Assembly: GCA_019120175.1 (NCBI GenBank)
Contig: DWVP01000004.1
Coordinates: 1 to 64,000 of the forward strand
Length of the DNA stretch: 64,000 bases
Reading direction: 5' to 3'
Source of the DNA: Candidatus Corynebacterium faecigallinarum
GTDB taxonomy: Bacteria; Actinomycetota; Actinomycetes; Mycobacteriales; Mycobacteriaceae
Below, piece by piece: positions 18,697-27,739 of the stretch. The notes under the pieces are model-generated. The model made no database searches. It worked only from the letters and a program-made list of their open reading frames with translations, and was not told the DNA's origin. Every line of letters starts with the position of its first letter. The stretch's first letter is position 1. The position numbers and the translations under genes are program-made.

Positions 18697-19039
18697 GAAA
18701 GAACGCCCCGACGTCGACCTGGCGCAGATGGGCGCTGTTCCTGAGCCCGTCGCCGAGCCGCTGTTGCGGGAGGCTCTCGGCGCGACGTTGCGTGGCTTCC
18801 GTGAGGATGCCCACCTGACACTCCGGCAGCTCGCCGTCCAGGCGAACGTGAGTCCCGGTTACCTCTCCGAGCTGGAACGTGGCCGCAAGGAGGTCTCCTC
18901 CGAACTGCTCGCCAGCGTCTGTGAGGCGCTGGGGGTCCGGGTGTCGCAGACGATCATCGAGGCAGCCTCGATGATGGCACTGGACGCAGCGGCGGCGGAG
19001 CTTACGGCGGCAACGCAGGTCACCGTCCCTACCCGCTGA
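18671..19039 (+). CDS. clgR: Transcriptional regulator ClgR (XRE family)
   Basis: This 122-residue activator controls clp protease and stress genes in corynebacteria. It has a Cro/CI-type helix-turn-helix at about 40-95: TLRQLAVQANVSPGYLSELERGRKEVSSELLASVCEAL, where the SPGYLSELERGRKE sequence is nearly invariant in ClgR. The ATG at 18671 is within cinA and fits the SigH promoter; the GGAG just upstream is part of that region rather than a clear ribosome-binding site. pspA follows downstream, as in the mycobacterial clgR-pspA envelope-stress unit. Confidence 0.93.
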   Translation: MAKHTSVLEKERPDVDLAQMGAVPEPVAEPLLREALGATLRGFREDAHLTLRQLAVQANVSPGYLSELERGRKEVSSELLASVCEALGVRVSQTIIEAASMMALDAAAAELTAATQVTVPTR

Positions 19040-19045
19040 TATACT
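19040..19045 (+). promoter_or_regulatory. -10 box upstream of pspA
   Basis: TATACT directly follows the clgR stop codon, giving pspA a likely promoter of its own with a leader of about 50 nt that ends in an AGGAG ribosome-binding site (19087-19091). Confidence 0.5.
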
Positions 19046-19103
19046 TTCCCCGGTAACAACCCCGACACCAACCCATGCCTGTGACTAGGAGACTGTAGGA
19101 CCA

Positions 19104-19943
19104 ATGGCAAACCCGTTCGTGAAAGCCTGGAAGTACCTCATGGCACTGTTCGACTCGAAGATCGAGGAGAACGCCGATCCCAAGGTGCAGATCGAACAGG
19201 CCATCCAGGAGGCGCAGCACCAGCACCGTCAGCTCTCCCAGCAGGCCGCCGCGGTCATCGGCAACCAGCGTCAGCTGGAGATGAAGCTGAACCGCCAGCT
19301 CTCCGAGATCGAGAAGCTGCAGTCCAACACCAAGCAGGCTCTGACCCTGGCGGACAAGGCTCGCGCTGAGGGTGACAACGACAAGGCCGTGCAGTACGAG
19401 AACGCTGCCGAGGCCTTCGCCGCCCAGCTGGTCACCGCCGAGCAGGGTGTCGAGGACATGAAGCAGCTGCACGACCAGTCGCTGCAGCAGGCCGACCAGG
19501 CGAAGAAGGCTGTGGAGCGCAACTCCATGCAGCTGCAGCAGAAGGTCGCCGAACGCACCAAGCTGCTGAGCCAGCTGGAGCAGGCCAAGATGCAGGAGAA
19601 GGTCGCCGACTCCCTGCAGTCGATGGACAAGGCCGCCGGCACCTCGACCCCGAACCTGGACCAGGTCCGCGACAAGATCGAGCGTCGCTACGCCAACGCG
19701 CTCGGCCAGGCCGAGCTGGCGGAGAATTCCGTGCAGGGCCGCATGGCGGAGGTCGAACAGGCCGGCGTGCAGATGGCCGGGCACTCCCGCCTGGAGCAGC
19801 TGCGTGCCGAGATGGGTTCCGGCTCCGACCAGGCTGCCGTGGCCGGTGGCGAGAACAAGGCCATCGACCAGGCGCAGCCCGATGCGCAGTCCGTGTCGAA
19901 TGACGCGGTCGCCCAGAAGATGCGCGAACTGCGCGGCGAGTAG
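19104..19943 (+). CDS. pspA: PspA/IM30 family envelope-stress protein
   Basis: This 279-residue coiled-coil protein of the PspA/IM30 (ESCRT-III-like) family binds and stabilises the cytoplasmic membrane. It begins [24 protein letters not shown], and nearly all of residues 25-235 is Gln/Glu/Lys/Ala heptad coiled coil. The last 45 residues are flexible and end with the family's [15 protein letters not shown] helix. Placement right after clgR parallels mycobacteria, where ClgR activates pspA and PspA feeds back on ClgR. Confidence 0.92.
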   Translation: MANPFVKAWKYLMALFDSKIEENADPKVQIEQAIQEAQHQHRQLSQQAAAVIGNQRQLEMKLNRQLSEIEKLQSNTKQALTLADKARAEGDNDKAVQYENAAEAFAAQLVTAEQGVEDMKQLHDQSLQQADQAKKAVERNSMQLQQKVAERTKLLSQLEQAKMQEKVADSLQSMDKAAGTSTPNLDQVRDKIERRYANALGQAELAENSVQGRMAEVEQAGVQMAGHSRLEQLRAEMGSGSDQAAVAGGENKAIDQAQPDAQSVSNDAVAQKMRELRGE

Positions 19944-19978
19944 TCGCCTCTGATCCGGGGTGACCCGGATGATCCGTC

Positions 19979-20013
19979 GACGGCCCGGTCCCTGTGTCAG
20001 GGGTCGGGCCGTC
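19979..20013 (+). terminator. pspA terminator
   Basis: A 14-bp stem (19979-19992 with 20000-20013, two G-U pairs) with a 7-nt loop is followed by GTCGTTTCC, 36 nt after the pspA stop. Confidence 0.75.
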
Positions 20014-20067
20014 GTCGTTTCCTCGGGAAGAAATGCGAAGGGGGGGTCGGGAGTACTCTGGTGAAGT

Positions 20068-20775
20068 ATGGGAACTGAAACCACCCCCGGCAACGGGGAC
20101 GATCGCAGTCGGCCGATCCGGGCCACGACCGAACAGCGTGAGCGTGTGGTCAGGGAACTGTCGGAGGCGACGGCACGGGGACAGCTGGAGATCGGCGAGT
20201 TCGACAAGCGTTCCGCCCAGGCCTGGAAAGCCCGGTCAGCGACGGAGCTGGCCGATCTGCTCGATGACATCCTGCCTGATCCGATGGGATTGGTCACCGG
20301 TGCGGCACTGCCGCGCACGGACGTCCCGGTCACCAGATTCTCTGACCATATGACTCCCGTGGTCAGCGGACCTGGTAGCGCGAGGGTGACAGGGGAGGCG
20401 GGGGCCAGGTGGTCCGTGGCGGTGTTCTCCGGGGCGGAGAAGAAGTCCGGCTGGACCTGTGCCGCCTCACACAATGCGGTCTTTGTCTTCGGTGGCGGGC
20501 TCATCGACCTGCGTGAGGCAACTTTGGAGGCCCGCGAGACGGTGATCACCGTGTATGTGGCGTTCGGCGGGGTACAGATCCTGGTGCCTGAGGATGTCCG
20601 CGTGGAGGAGCACGGGATCGGAATTTTCGGCGGGTTCGGAAGCAACACGTCCAAGAAAGTCAGGACGCACAACCGTGACCTTCCTGCGGACGCACCGGTG
20701 GTGCGGGTACGAGGCGCCGCCGTCTTCGGTGGCGCTGAGGTGAAACGAGTGCCTGTTCGCCCCCGCAGGAGCTGA
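20068..20775 (+). CDS. DUF1707 and LiaF-like C-terminal domain protein
   Basis: This 235-residue protein has an N-terminal DUF1707 domain at about residues 15-70 (RATTEQRERVVRELSEATARGQLEIGEFDKR). It also has a C-terminal beta-rich region of the LiaF/DUF2154 kind (VFVFGGGLIDLREATLEARETVITVYVAFGGVQILVPEDVRV). No membrane helix is seen. LiaF-type proteins report on cell-wall antibiotic stress, and the position after clgR-pspA fits an envelope role. TACTCT lies 8 nt before the ATG, suggesting a leaderless mRNA. Confidence 0.75.
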   Translation: MGTETTPGNGDDRSRPIRATTEQRERVVRELSEATARGQLEIGEFDKRSAQAWKARSATELADLLDDILPDPMGLVTGAALPRTDVPVTRFSDHMTPVVSGPGSARVTGEAGARWSVAVFSGAEKKSGWTCAASHNAVFVFGGGLIDLREATLEARETVITVYVAFGGVQILVPEDVRVEEHGIGIFGGFGSNTSKKVRTHNRDLPADAPVVRVRGAAVFGGAEVKRVPVRPRRS

Positions 20776-20779
20776 GGTT

Positions 20780-21409
20780 TCAGTCGGCCGCACCACGGGC
20801 GCGCAGCGCATCGGCGATCGCCCGGGACCGCAGGATCGTCCGCACCACGATAGGCACCCCGAAAGCGGTCAGGGAAGCGCTTGTCGAGCGGGAACCCCGG
20901 GCCCGACGAGCGTCGAGGACCTCATTGACCGCCTGGACCTGCAGCGGGATCAGCCGGATGGTCAACGTCATCGCCAGGGCGACCTGGTCGACCGGAACAC
21001 CGATACGGGCGGTTGGGGCGAGGGTCCGCTCGAAGGTCTCCATCAGTACAGAGACCCGTGTGGTCAGGGTCAGTAGGATCGCCGCGGCGATGGCGGAGAG
21101 CAGGACCAGGAACATCGTCAACGCCTGCTCGCCGTCGGTACGCCACCACAGCATCAGTGCGATGAAGATCAGCAGCGGCAACGCCCCGGACAACTGACGG
21201 ACGAAGAGTCTCGCCGGGATCCTGGCGACAGCAGCAGTCAGCACGACCATGCCCACGCTCACCGCAGCCCACTGCCAGGTGGAGACGAAGATCGCGGTGC
21301 TCAGGATGAACACGGTCAGGACCAGGAGCTTGATCCCGGCCGGGGCGCGGTGGACCACCGTGTTTCCGGGGGAGTAGACCCCGAGTGGGACGCGGGAGGT
21401 GCTGATCAT
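20780..21409 (-). CDS. bioN: Energy-coupling factor transporter transmembrane protein BioN
   Basis: This 209-residue CbiQ/EcfT-type protein couples ATP hydrolysis to the substrate-binding subunit. About five hydrophobic helices precede the cytoplasmic coupling helices, with the family's Ala-Arg-Gly signature in LDARRARGSRST and a second, RSRAIADALRARG, near the C-terminus. The ATG overlaps the bioM stop as ATGA, showing translational coupling; earlier in-frame starts lie inside bioM. With bioY and bioM it forms the biotin importer. Confidence 0.92.
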   Translation of the reverse strand: MISTSRVPLGVYSPGNTVVHRAPAGIKLLVLTVFILSTAIFVSTWQWAAVSVGMVVLTAAVARIPARLFVRQLSGALPLLIFIALMLWWRTDGEQALTMFLVLLSAIAAAILLTLTTRVSVLMETFERTLAPTARIGVPVDQVALAMTLTIRLIPLQVQAVNEVLDARRARGSRSTSASLTAFGVPIVVRTILRSRAIADALRARGAAD

Positions 21410-22098
21410 TGTTGGCACACCTCGTTCATCCGTCGGATGTAGCGGTCGATGACCTCGCCGGGCTGGCCGTCGTCCACGACCTGGCCGTTGTCGATGCACA
21501 GGGTACGCTCGGCGTCGGCGGCGAGTTCGAGATCGTGGGTGACCATGATCAGCTGCTGCGGCAGGGCGTCGAAAGTGCGACGCAGCCGATTGCGGTTGAC
21601 CAGGTCCAGCAGGCATGACGGTTCGTCGGCGACGATGACCTGCGGAGTCAGGGCCGTGATCGAGGCTAGCGCGAGCATCTGCTTCTCACCGCCGGAGAGC
21701 AGGTGCGGGGACTGCTCGTTCTTTCCGGCCAGGCCCACGGCGGCGAGGGACTCGTCGACTTTCGTGGCGATCTCCTCGCGCGACAGGCCGGATCCACGCA
21801 GTGAGAAGGCGACGTCCTCGGCGACGGTAGGCATGATGATCTGGTTGTCGGGGTCGGAGAACAGGAAGCCCACGGCACCGCGGACCTTGCGGCCGCGGCG
21901 TCCCACCTCCACCCCGTTGACCTGTACGGTACCGCTGGTTGCCGGTGTGAGGGCGTTGATCATACGGATCAACGTCGATTTGCCGGAGCCGTTGGCACCG
22001 ATGATGCTGATCCGCTGTTCGGTGAGTTCCATGGTGACCGGTTCAAGCAGGGTGGTGCCGTCGACCTGGACGCCTGCATGATCGAAAGTGACCGTCAT
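21406..22098 (-). CDS. bioM: Energy-coupling factor transporter ATPase BioM
   Basis: This 230-residue ABC ATPase powers biotin uptake. Walker A GANGSGKST is near residue 34. The Q-loop region contains FLFSDPDNQIIM, which is typical of ECF ATPases. The signature is HLLSGGEKQ, Walker B is QVIVADEPSCLLDL, and the switch His is in MVTHDLELA. Its ATG abuts the bioY stop codon with no gap. Confidence 0.94.
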   Translation of the reverse strand: MTVTFDHAGVQVDGTTLLEPVTMELTEQRISIIGANGSGKSTLIRMINALTPATSGTVQVNGVEVGRRGRKVRGAVGFLFSDPDNQIIMPTVAEDVAFSLRGSGLSREEIATKVDESLAAVGLAGKNEQSPHLLSGGEKQMLALASITALTPQVIVADEPSCLLDLVNRNRLRRTFDALPQQLIMVTHDLELAADAERTLCIDNGQVVDDGQPGEVIDRYIRRMNEVCQQ

Positions 22099-22716
22099 CT
22101 AGGCCGCGACCTTCTCCTCGCTGGCGGAACGGTCCGGCTGACGGGGCCCGCGGGACGGTGCGAGGTCCGGGATGGCGCGTAGCACCGCCGCGGCGATCAG
22201 GGCGGCGGCGACGACCTTGATGATATCGCCGGGGATGAAGGCACCATTGGAGGTCAGGGCACCGACGAAGTCCATGCCGGTGCGCAGCATCAGCCCGATG
22301 GTTCCGCAGATGTACTGCACGACCACTCCGACCAGGCCGGCGATGGTGAACACGACCAGGCGTCCCGTGTTCGAACGCGGAGCGAGCTGGGCGATGAGAC
22401 CGATGACCACGGCTGCGACGATGTAGCCGAAGATGTAGCCGACGGTCGGGCCGGACACCGCGGCGATCGCGGGCTTCCAGCCGGCCATGTTCGGCACGCC
22501 GACGAAGCCGACGGCGATGAACAGCGTGACGGCGAGTCCGCCGCGCTTCCATCCCAGGATCATGGCGGCCAGTGCCACGCCCATGTTCTGCAGGACGATC
22601 GGGACACCAAGGGCTCCGATCGGGACGGTGATGCCGCCGAGCACGATGATCAGGGCGGCGAAGGCCGCGATCAACGCAATGTCGGCGGCTGTGGAACGGG
22701 AGGATGGTGTCGTCAT
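22099..22716 (-). CDS. bioY: Biotin transporter substrate-specificity subunit BioY
   Basis: This 205-residue S-component binds biotin in the membrane. It has six hydrophobic helices and BioY hallmarks such as VPIVLQNMGVALAAMILG, VGFVGVPNM, GPTVGYIFGYIVAA and a final FIPGDIIKVVAAALIA. It is first in the bioY-bioM-bioN operon and has its own promoter with a possible operator immediately upstream. Confidence 0.95.
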   Translation of the reverse strand: MTTPSSRSTAADIALIAAFAALIIVLGGITVPIGALGVPIVLQNMGVALAAMILGWKRGGLAVTLFIAVGFVGVPNMAGWKPAIAAVSGPTVGYIFGYIVAAVVIGLIAQLAPRSNTGRLVVFTIAGLVGVVVQYICGTIGLMLRTGMDFVGALTSNGAFIPGDIIKVVAAALIAAAVLRAIPDLAPSRGPRQPDRSASEEKVAA

Positions 22717-22723
22717 GGAAAGA

Positions 22724-22753
22724 ACTTTAGCCGGTTCACTGTACGGCGTTCAA
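22724..22753 (-). promoter_or_regulatory. bioYMN promoter with TGAAC direct repeats
   Basis: On the minus strand TTGAAC (-35, 22748-22753), an 18-nt spacer and TAAAGT (-10, 22724-22729) end 7 nt before the bioY ATG, giving a leaderless mRNA. TGAAC occurs twice in this element, once overlapping the -35 box. TGAAC is also the half-site reported for the TetR-type repressor BioQ, so a biotin-responsive operator is plausible but the second half-site does not match well. Confidence 0.5.
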
Positions 22754-22801
22754 CACAGTGTCCGTGGGGCCTGCCCGTGCTGCCCGGAGTGTGCGGTCTG
22801 T

Positions 22802-22807
22802 TAGCGT
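22802..22807 (+). promoter_or_regulatory. -10 box for the leaderless DUF3046 gene
   Basis: TAGCGT is 7 nt before the ATG at 22815. Confidence 0.5.
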
Positions 22808-22814
22808 GGGAGTC

Positions 22815-23021
22815 ATGAGACGCACCGAGTTCGACAGGTTGGTCACCGGGGAGTTCGGCGATTCCTTCGGTACCTGGATCGCCGGTAGTCATGTCCTGCA
22901 GTCGCTCGGACGGACATCGGCCGAGTTGATCGAACAGGGGCACGATCTTCGGGAGATCTGGCTGTCGTTGTGCGATGATTTCGATGTCCCGTCGGACCGT
23001 CGGTTGGGCGAGGACCTGTGA
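22815..23021 (+). CDS. DUF3046 domain protein
   Basis: This 68-residue protein is of unknown function and belongs to a family found just upstream of recA throughout actinobacteria. It starts MRRTEFDRLVTGEFG and has WIAGSHVLQSLG and the C-terminal DFDVPSDRRLGEDL typical of the family. The ATG is supported by a leaderless -10 box. Confidence 0.85.
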   Translation: MRRTEFDRLVTGEFGDSFGTWIAGSHVLQSLGRTSAELIEQGHDLREIWLSLCDDFDVPSDRRLGEDL

Positions 23022-23086
23022 GCTGACCTGTAAGTTCCGATTGTGCCGGTCGGGTGTTCGACTTGCTTTCGGCCCAATTGCGTTGA

Positions 23087-23109
23087 TCGAACACAGGTTC
23101 GTGTATTCT
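23087..23109 (+). promoter_or_regulatory. LexA (SOS) box and -10 box of recA
   Basis: CGAAC-ACAG-GTTCG (23088-23101) is a perfect palindromic LexA box of the actinobacterial type. TATTCT (23104-23109) follows 2 bp later as a -10 box, so LexA bound here would occlude RNA polymerase. The recA ATG is about 150 bp downstream; I see no other element in that leader. Confidence 0.85.
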
Positions 23110-23256
23110 CGTTGGTGTCCGCCCTGCACGGTAGAAATGGGGACCAGAACGTTGGCCCGGGATCACCGCTGACGGGAACCCCGGCACTACCGCCGGAGTC
23201 TATCTCCGGTAAAGGCCCGCTGACTGAACCAAGCACCGAACGAATCGAGGACTGAG

Positions 23257-24423
23257 ATGGCCACCAGGAAGAAGACCGCTGCAGCCGGAAACGTCGCCAA
23301 CGACCGGCAGAAGGCGCTCGATCTCGCGATGTCGCAGATCGAGAAGGATTTCGGCAAGGGGGCGGTGATGCGTCTGGGTGACGACAACCGCCCGCCGATC
23401 CAGGTGATCTCCTCCGGCAACATCGCCATCAACGTGGCGCTGGGTATCGGAGGATTCCCGCGCGGCAGGGTCGTGGAGATCTACGGTCCGGAGTCCTCGG
23501 GTAAGACCACGGTGGCCCTGCACGCCATCGCCGAGGCCCAGCGGGCCGGTGGCATCGCCGCGTTCGTCGACGCCGAGCACGCCCTGGACCCGGACTACGC
23601 CCGCAAGCTCGGCGTGGACACCGACAACCTGTTGGTGTCCCAGCCCGACACCGGTGAGCAGGCACTCGAGATCGCCGATATGCTGGTTCGTTCCGGCGCC
23701 ATCGACATCATCGTGGTCGACTCCGTGGCGGCACTGACCCCGAAGGCCGAGATCGACGGCGACATGGGTGACAGCCACGTCGGCCTGCAGGCCCGCCTGA
23801 TGAGCCAGGCGCTGAGAAAGATGACCGGTGCCCTGCACCAGACCGGGACCACCGCGATCTTCATCAACCAGCTGCGCGAGAAGATCGGCGTGATGTTCGG
23901 TTCCCCGGAGACCACCACCGGCGGTAAGGCCCTGAAGTTCTACGCTTCGGTGCGTTGTGACGTGCGCCGGATCCAGACCCTCAAGGACGGTCAGGATGCG
24001 GTGGGCAACCGTACCAAGATGAAGATCGTCAAGAACAAGGTCTCCCCGCCGTTCAAGATCGCCGAGTTCGACATCCTCTACGGTGAGGGTGTGTCCCGTG
24101 AAGGATCGATCATCGACCTCGGTGTCGACAACGGCATCGTGAAGAAGTCGGGCTCCTGGTACACCTACAAGGGTGACCAGCTGGGGCAGGGCAAGGAGAA
24201 GGCCCGTGAGTTCCTGAAGACCAACCCGGACCTGTGCGCCGAGATCGAGGACAAGATCATGCAGACGCTGCAGGTTGGTCCGTACGCCGCGAAGTCCGGT
24301 GCCGTCGCGGCCGAGTCCGACGAGATGGACGTTCCGGGCATGGAGTCCGGTGCCGGCGCAACCGACCCGGACAATGTGCCGATCAGTGTGGTGCCGACCT
24401 TCGACGACGAGGACGATGACTAA
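23257..24423 (+). CDS. recA: Recombinase RecA
   Basis: This 388-residue recombinase forms filaments on ssDNA, promotes strand exchange and triggers LexA self-cleavage. Walker [10 protein letters not shown] is near residue 76 and Walker [11 protein letters not shown] near 150. Loop 1 follows and loop 2 contains [12 protein letters not shown]. The C-terminus is acidic (DDEDDD). No intein is present and the length is standard. recX follows after 5 nt. Confidence 0.99.
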   Translation: MATRKKTAAAGNVANDRQKALDLAMSQIEKDFGKGAVMRLGDDNRPPIQVISSGNIAINVALGIGGFPRGRVVEIYGPESSGKTTVALHAIAEAQRAGGIAAFVDAEHALDPDYARKLGVDTDNLLVSQPDTGEQALEIADMLVRSGAIDIIVVDSVAALTPKAEIDGDMGDSHVGLQARLMSQALRKMTGALHQTGTTAIFINQLREKIGVMFGSPETTTGGKALKFYASVRCDVRRIQTLKDGQDAVGNRTKMKIVKNKVSPPFKIAEFDILYGEGVSREGSIIDLGVDNGIVKKSGSWYTYKGDQLGQGKEKAREFLKTNPDLCAEIEDKIMQTLQVGPYAAKSGAVAAESDEMDVPGMESGAGATDPDNVPISVVPTFDDEDDD

Positions 24424-24428
24424 GTCCG

Positions 24429-25091
24429 ATGACTGAGTTCACCTCCGACGAGCCTGGCATGGGCCACGGCCCTGACGGCCAGGGGAAGACGGTGGAGAAG
24501 GTCAGGGCGCTGCAGGAGGCCATTGCCGCGGTCCAGGCTGACGGTGGTGCCGAGCCGATCGTCGATGCCCTGCTGGAGGAACGGCTGGCACCGTTGAAGG
24601 CCAAGGCCCAGCGTCTGGTCAGCCACCGCGACCGCTCTGTGCACGAACTCCGGCAGCGATTGGGGGAGGTCACCTCGTCCGATGGCACACCAGTCGATAC
24701 CGAATTGGTGGAGATGGTGGTCGAACGGTGCATCGCCAACGGCATGGTCGATGACCAGCGGTTTGCACACGAGTGGGTCCGGCAGCGTCAGTACAACAAG
24801 AAGAAGTCGGTGTCCGCGCTGCGCCGCGAACTACACGACAAAAAGGTCCCGGCAGACATCATCGAGGATGCGCTGTCACAGGTCGACCAGGACGAGCAGG
24901 ACGAGATCCTGCAGTCACTGGTGACGAAGAAAGCGGGCACCGTGAAGACGGTGCCCGCTGACCGGGGGGAGTACGACAAGGCACTGCGCCGCATCGTCGG
25001 GGTAGCTGCCCGCCGGGGGTTCCCGGAGGGCCGTAGTCTCACCGCCGCCCGGGCCGCGCTGGATGAGCGCATCTCAGAACTCGGCGGCTGA
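24429..25091 (+). CDS. recX: Regulatory protein RecX
   Basis: This 220-residue RecA modulator caps or destabilises RecA filaments. Tandem three-helix repeats are visible: ALKAKAQRLVSHRDRSVHELRQRL, then MVDDQRFAHEWVRQRQ with KKSVSALRRELHDKKVP, then DKALRRIVGVAARRGFPEG. A short stretch, KKAGTVKTVPADRGE at about residues 164-178, is encoded by a perfect 12-bp hairpin and may be an insertion. The ATG is 5 nt after recA, so the genes share the SOS promoter. Confidence 0.93.
   Translation: MTEFTSDEPGMGHGPDGQGKTVEKVRALQEAIAAVQADGGAEPIVDALLEERLAPLKAKAQRLVSHRDRSVHELRQRLGEVTSSDGTPVDTELVEMVVERCIANGMVDDQRFAHEWVRQRQYNKKKSVSALRRELHDKKVPADIIEDALSQVDQDEQDEILQSLVTKKAGTVKTVPADRGEYDKALRRIVGVAARRGFPEGRSLTAARAALDERISELGG
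24932..24959 (+). repeat. Perfect 12-bp hairpin inside recX
   Basis: AGCGGGCACCGT and ACGGTGCCCGCT flank a GAAG tetraloop, within the recX reading frame. It resembles a terminator stem but is followed by GACC rather than a T-run. Confidence 0.7.
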
Positions 25092-25145
25092 ACCGCCGGC
25101 CCAGGCGAGATCCCGCCGGGGCAGGAGATCATCGGCCCGGCTTGC

Positions 25146-26084
25146 CTAGTCAGTGCCGGGACGTAGGTCCTTGTGCCCTTCGGCGTGCCAGTCGACATTC
25201 ACGCTGTCCTTGGTTTCCAGGCCCTGGTCGGGCTGGTGGGGGACCTTGGCAACGATATTGCGGCGGGCACGCCCCGCACGCAGCTGCTGCTCGATACGCT
25301 CCGCCAGCTTCGACAGACCGAAGTTGATCAGGATCATGATCGCAGCAACAGCCAGCAGCGCCGGCAGCATCGCACCGTAGAACTCGCCGAGCTGACGCCC
25401 CGACCGGACGACCTCGACGAAGCCGATGGCGTAACCCAGCGCCGAATCCTTCAGCGCAATGACCATCTGGGAGACGATTGCCGGCAGCATCGCGGCCACG
25501 GCCTGCGGCAGCAGGACCTTGCGCATCGTCTGGCCCCAGGACATGCCCAGGGCGTAGGCAGCCTCGGACTGGCCCTTCGGCAGCGACTCGATACCCGAGC
25601 GCAGCACCTCGGCGATGACCGAGCCGTTGTACAGCGTCAGAGCGAAGACCACGGCCGCAAGACCCAGGTACTGCGACGGGAAGACCCCGTAGAAGCCGAA
25701 CATGGCATAGCCGAAGAGAATCAGCACCAGCACCGGAATGGAACGGAAAAGCTCGACGACGATGCCGCAGAACCAACGCACCGCGCGATTCGTCGAGAGT
25801 CGTCCGATCCCGAACACGGCACCGAAGATCAGGGAGAAGACGATCGACAGCAGTGCTGCGCCGATCGTCGCCAACAGACCCGGGAGAATGTAGGTGGTCC
25901 AGGTGCTGCCCTCGAGGAAGATGTTCCACTTGTCGGCGTCGAGCTGACCGCCGTCGTTGAGCTTCCACAGCACCCAGGCCAGGATCGCCAAGAGGGCGAT
26001 GGTGGTGATGACCGTCAGGATTTTGTTGAAACGCACCGCCCGGGGGCCGGGGGTGTCATAGAGAACTGTCGCACGTGCAGACAT
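25146..26084 (-). CDS. gluD: Glutamate ABC transporter permease GluD
   Basis: This 312-residue permease of the polar-amino-acid (HisM) family carries the EAA loop [37 protein letters not shown]. It has an N-terminal membrane helix and four to five further helices. Its ATG shares one base with the gluC stop (TGATG), so translation is coupled; the frame opening 18 nt earlier lies inside gluC. It is the last gene of gluABCD and faces recX. Confidence 0.92.
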   Translation of the reverse strand: MSARATVLYDTPGPRAVRFNKILTVITTIALLAILAWVLWKLNDGGQLDADKWNIFLEGSTWTTYILPGLLATIGAALLSIVFSLIFGAVFGIGRLSTNRAVRWFCGIVVELFRSIPVLVLILFGYAMFGFYGVFPSQYLGLAAVVFALTLYNGSVIAEVLRSGIESLPKGQSEAAYALGMSWGQTMRKVLLPQAVAAMLPAIVSQMVIALKDSALGYAIGFVEVVRSGRQLGEFYGAMLPALLAVAAIMILINFGLSKLAERIEQQLRAGRARRNIVAKVPHQPDQGLETKDSVNVDWHAEGHKDLRPGTD

Positions 26085-26773
26085 CAGCGCTTCACCGCCC
26101 AACGCTTACCCGCCCAGCCGAAGAACAGGCCGGTCGGGAGGGTGAGAACGATGAAGCCTGCCGCGATGATCGCGGTGATGACGAACAGGTCACTGGCATA
26201 ATTCTCCGTCATGGTCTTCATCAGCAGCGACGCCTCGCCGACGCCGATGACTGAGGCGATGGTGGTGTTCTTGATCAGGGCGATCAGGGTGTTGCCCAGC
26301 GGAACGATCGCGCCGCGGAACGCCTGGGGGAAGACGACGTAACGGAAGTTCTGCATGAAGCCCAGGCCCAACGAGCGGGCGGCCTCAGCTTGACCGAAAG
26401 GCACCGTGTTGATGCCCGAGCGCAGCGACTCGGCCACGAAGGTCGAGGTGTACAGGATGAACGCCAGCACCGCGAGTCGGAAGTTCTGCTGTTCGACGAA
26501 AGCATCACTGCTCTCATTCGCCAGCAGCAGATTCAGCTGGTAGTACAGGCCCATGGTCATCAGCAGGGCGACCAGGGTCAGGGGGGTGTTGCGCACGATG
26601 TTGATGTACGCGGTGGAGACGGTCCGCAGGATGCCCACCGGGCAGACCCGCATCGCCGTGAGGATCACGCCAAGGATCAGGGCGCCGATCGCTGACCAGA
26701 ACGACAGCTTGATCGTCACCCAGAACACCGGGAGCAGTTCGGGGCCCATTTCGGCCCATAGATCGGGATTCAT
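26084..26773 (-). CDS. gluC: Glutamate ABC transporter permease GluC
   Basis: This 229-residue HisM-type permease has the conserved [25 protein letters not shown] coupling loop and the family N-terminal segment with IVRNTPL. An AGGAGG site 9 nt upstream supports the ATG. With GluD it forms the heteromeric channel that receives glutamate from lipoprotein GluB. Confidence 0.93.
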   Translation of the reverse strand: MNPDLWAEMGPELLPVFWVTIKLSFWSAIGALILGVILTAMRVCPVGILRTVSTAYINIVRNTPLTLVALLMTMGLYYQLNLLLANESSDAFVEQQNFRLAVLAFILYTSTFVAESLRSGINTVPFGQAEAARSLGLGFMQNFRYVVFPQAFRGAIVPLGNTLIALIKNTTIASVIGVGEASLLMKTMTENYASDLFVITAIIAAGFIVLTLPTGLFFGWAGKRWAVKR

Positions 26774-26800
26774 GTTGTTCTACCTCCTTCTTCCTTCCGG

Positions 26801-27724
26801 TCAGGACTCTTCTGTGAAGGAGAGGTCGCCGATATTCGGCTTGGGGCCGATCTCGAAATCTTCACCGAGGTTGTCGCGTGCCATGGTCTCGAAGGCGCCG
26901 GAGTCGTGCATCTCCTCCAGAGCCTCGTTGACGGCATCGACGTCCGCGTCGTTGCCCTTGGGCAGGCCGATGCCGTAGTTCTCGTCGGTCCAGTAGGAGC
27001 CGTCGTCGTTCTGCAGTTCGATGACCTGGAACTCGTCGCCGTAGCGTTCCAGGAAGCGCTGCGCGAAACCGGCCAGGATGGTCGTGTCGGTGGTGGTGGC
27101 GTCCACCACCCCCTGCTTCACACCTTCGGCGCAGGCGGCGTAGGTGTCGAACTCCTGGAGCTGGACCCCGGGGAGCTCCGCCTTGACCTGCTGGGCCGGG
27201 GTGGAGCCGGAGACCGAGCACAATCGGGTGCCGTCGGCGACGTCCTCCAGGCCCCTGATGGCATTGTCGGCATCGATCAGCAGTCCCTGGTGGGTTACCA
27301 GGTAGGGCCCGGCGAAGTCCACGGCGTCCAGGCGTCCGGCGTTGATCGAGTAGGTGGCGGCGATCATGTTGACCTCGCCGTTGCTGATCAACTGCTCACG
27401 CTGGGCGGAGGGGGTTTCACGCCAGGTGATGTCCGGCATGTCCCAGCCGTTCTTGTCCGCGATGTACTTGACCACGTACTCGGAGACCTCGACGTCCAGA
27501 CCGACGAACTCCTTGTCCGGGGTGCGCTCGCCGAGACCGGGCTGGTCGTACTTGGTGCCCAGGGTGACGCTGCCGTCACGGATGTCGTCGAGCAGGGAGC
27601 GCGGTTCGGTGCTGCCGCAGGCCGCCAGGGCCACGACCCCGGCGGCGGCGACCACCGTCGCGGTGACTCGCCGGAGCACGCCGGTGCGTCCTCTCGTGGA
27701 TGAATGTGTCTTCAGATTCCTCAC
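26801..27724 (-). CDS. gluB: Glutamate-binding lipoprotein GluB
   Basis: This 307-residue solute-binding protein has a twin-Arg-free lipoprotein signal peptide. Basic residues 1-20 are followed by a hydrophobic AAAGVVALAAC lipobox, with the acylated Cys at about 36. The mature part is a type 3 periplasmic-binding fold (VGLDVEVSEYV, NMIAATYSINAGRLDAVDFAGPYLVTHQGLLI, SGSTPAQQVK). The start is GTG, 15 nt after gluA with a GGGAGG site. Confidence 0.94.
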   Translation of the reverse strand: MRNLKTHSSTRGRTGVLRRVTATVVAAAGVVALAACGSTEPRSLLDDIRDGSVTLGTKYDQPGLGERTPDKEFVGLDVEVSEYVVKYIADKNGWDMPDITWRETPSAQREQLISNGEVNMIAATYSINAGRLDAVDFAGPYLVTHQGLLIDADNAIRGLEDVADGTRLCSVSGSTPAQQVKAELPGVQLQEFDTYAACAEGVKQGVVDATTTDTTILAGFAQRFLERYGDEFQVIELQNDDGSYWTDENYGIGLPKGNDADVDAVNEALEEMHDSGAFETMARDNLGEDFEIGPKPNIGDLSFTEES

Positions 27725-27739
27725 GGTCAGATCGCCTCC

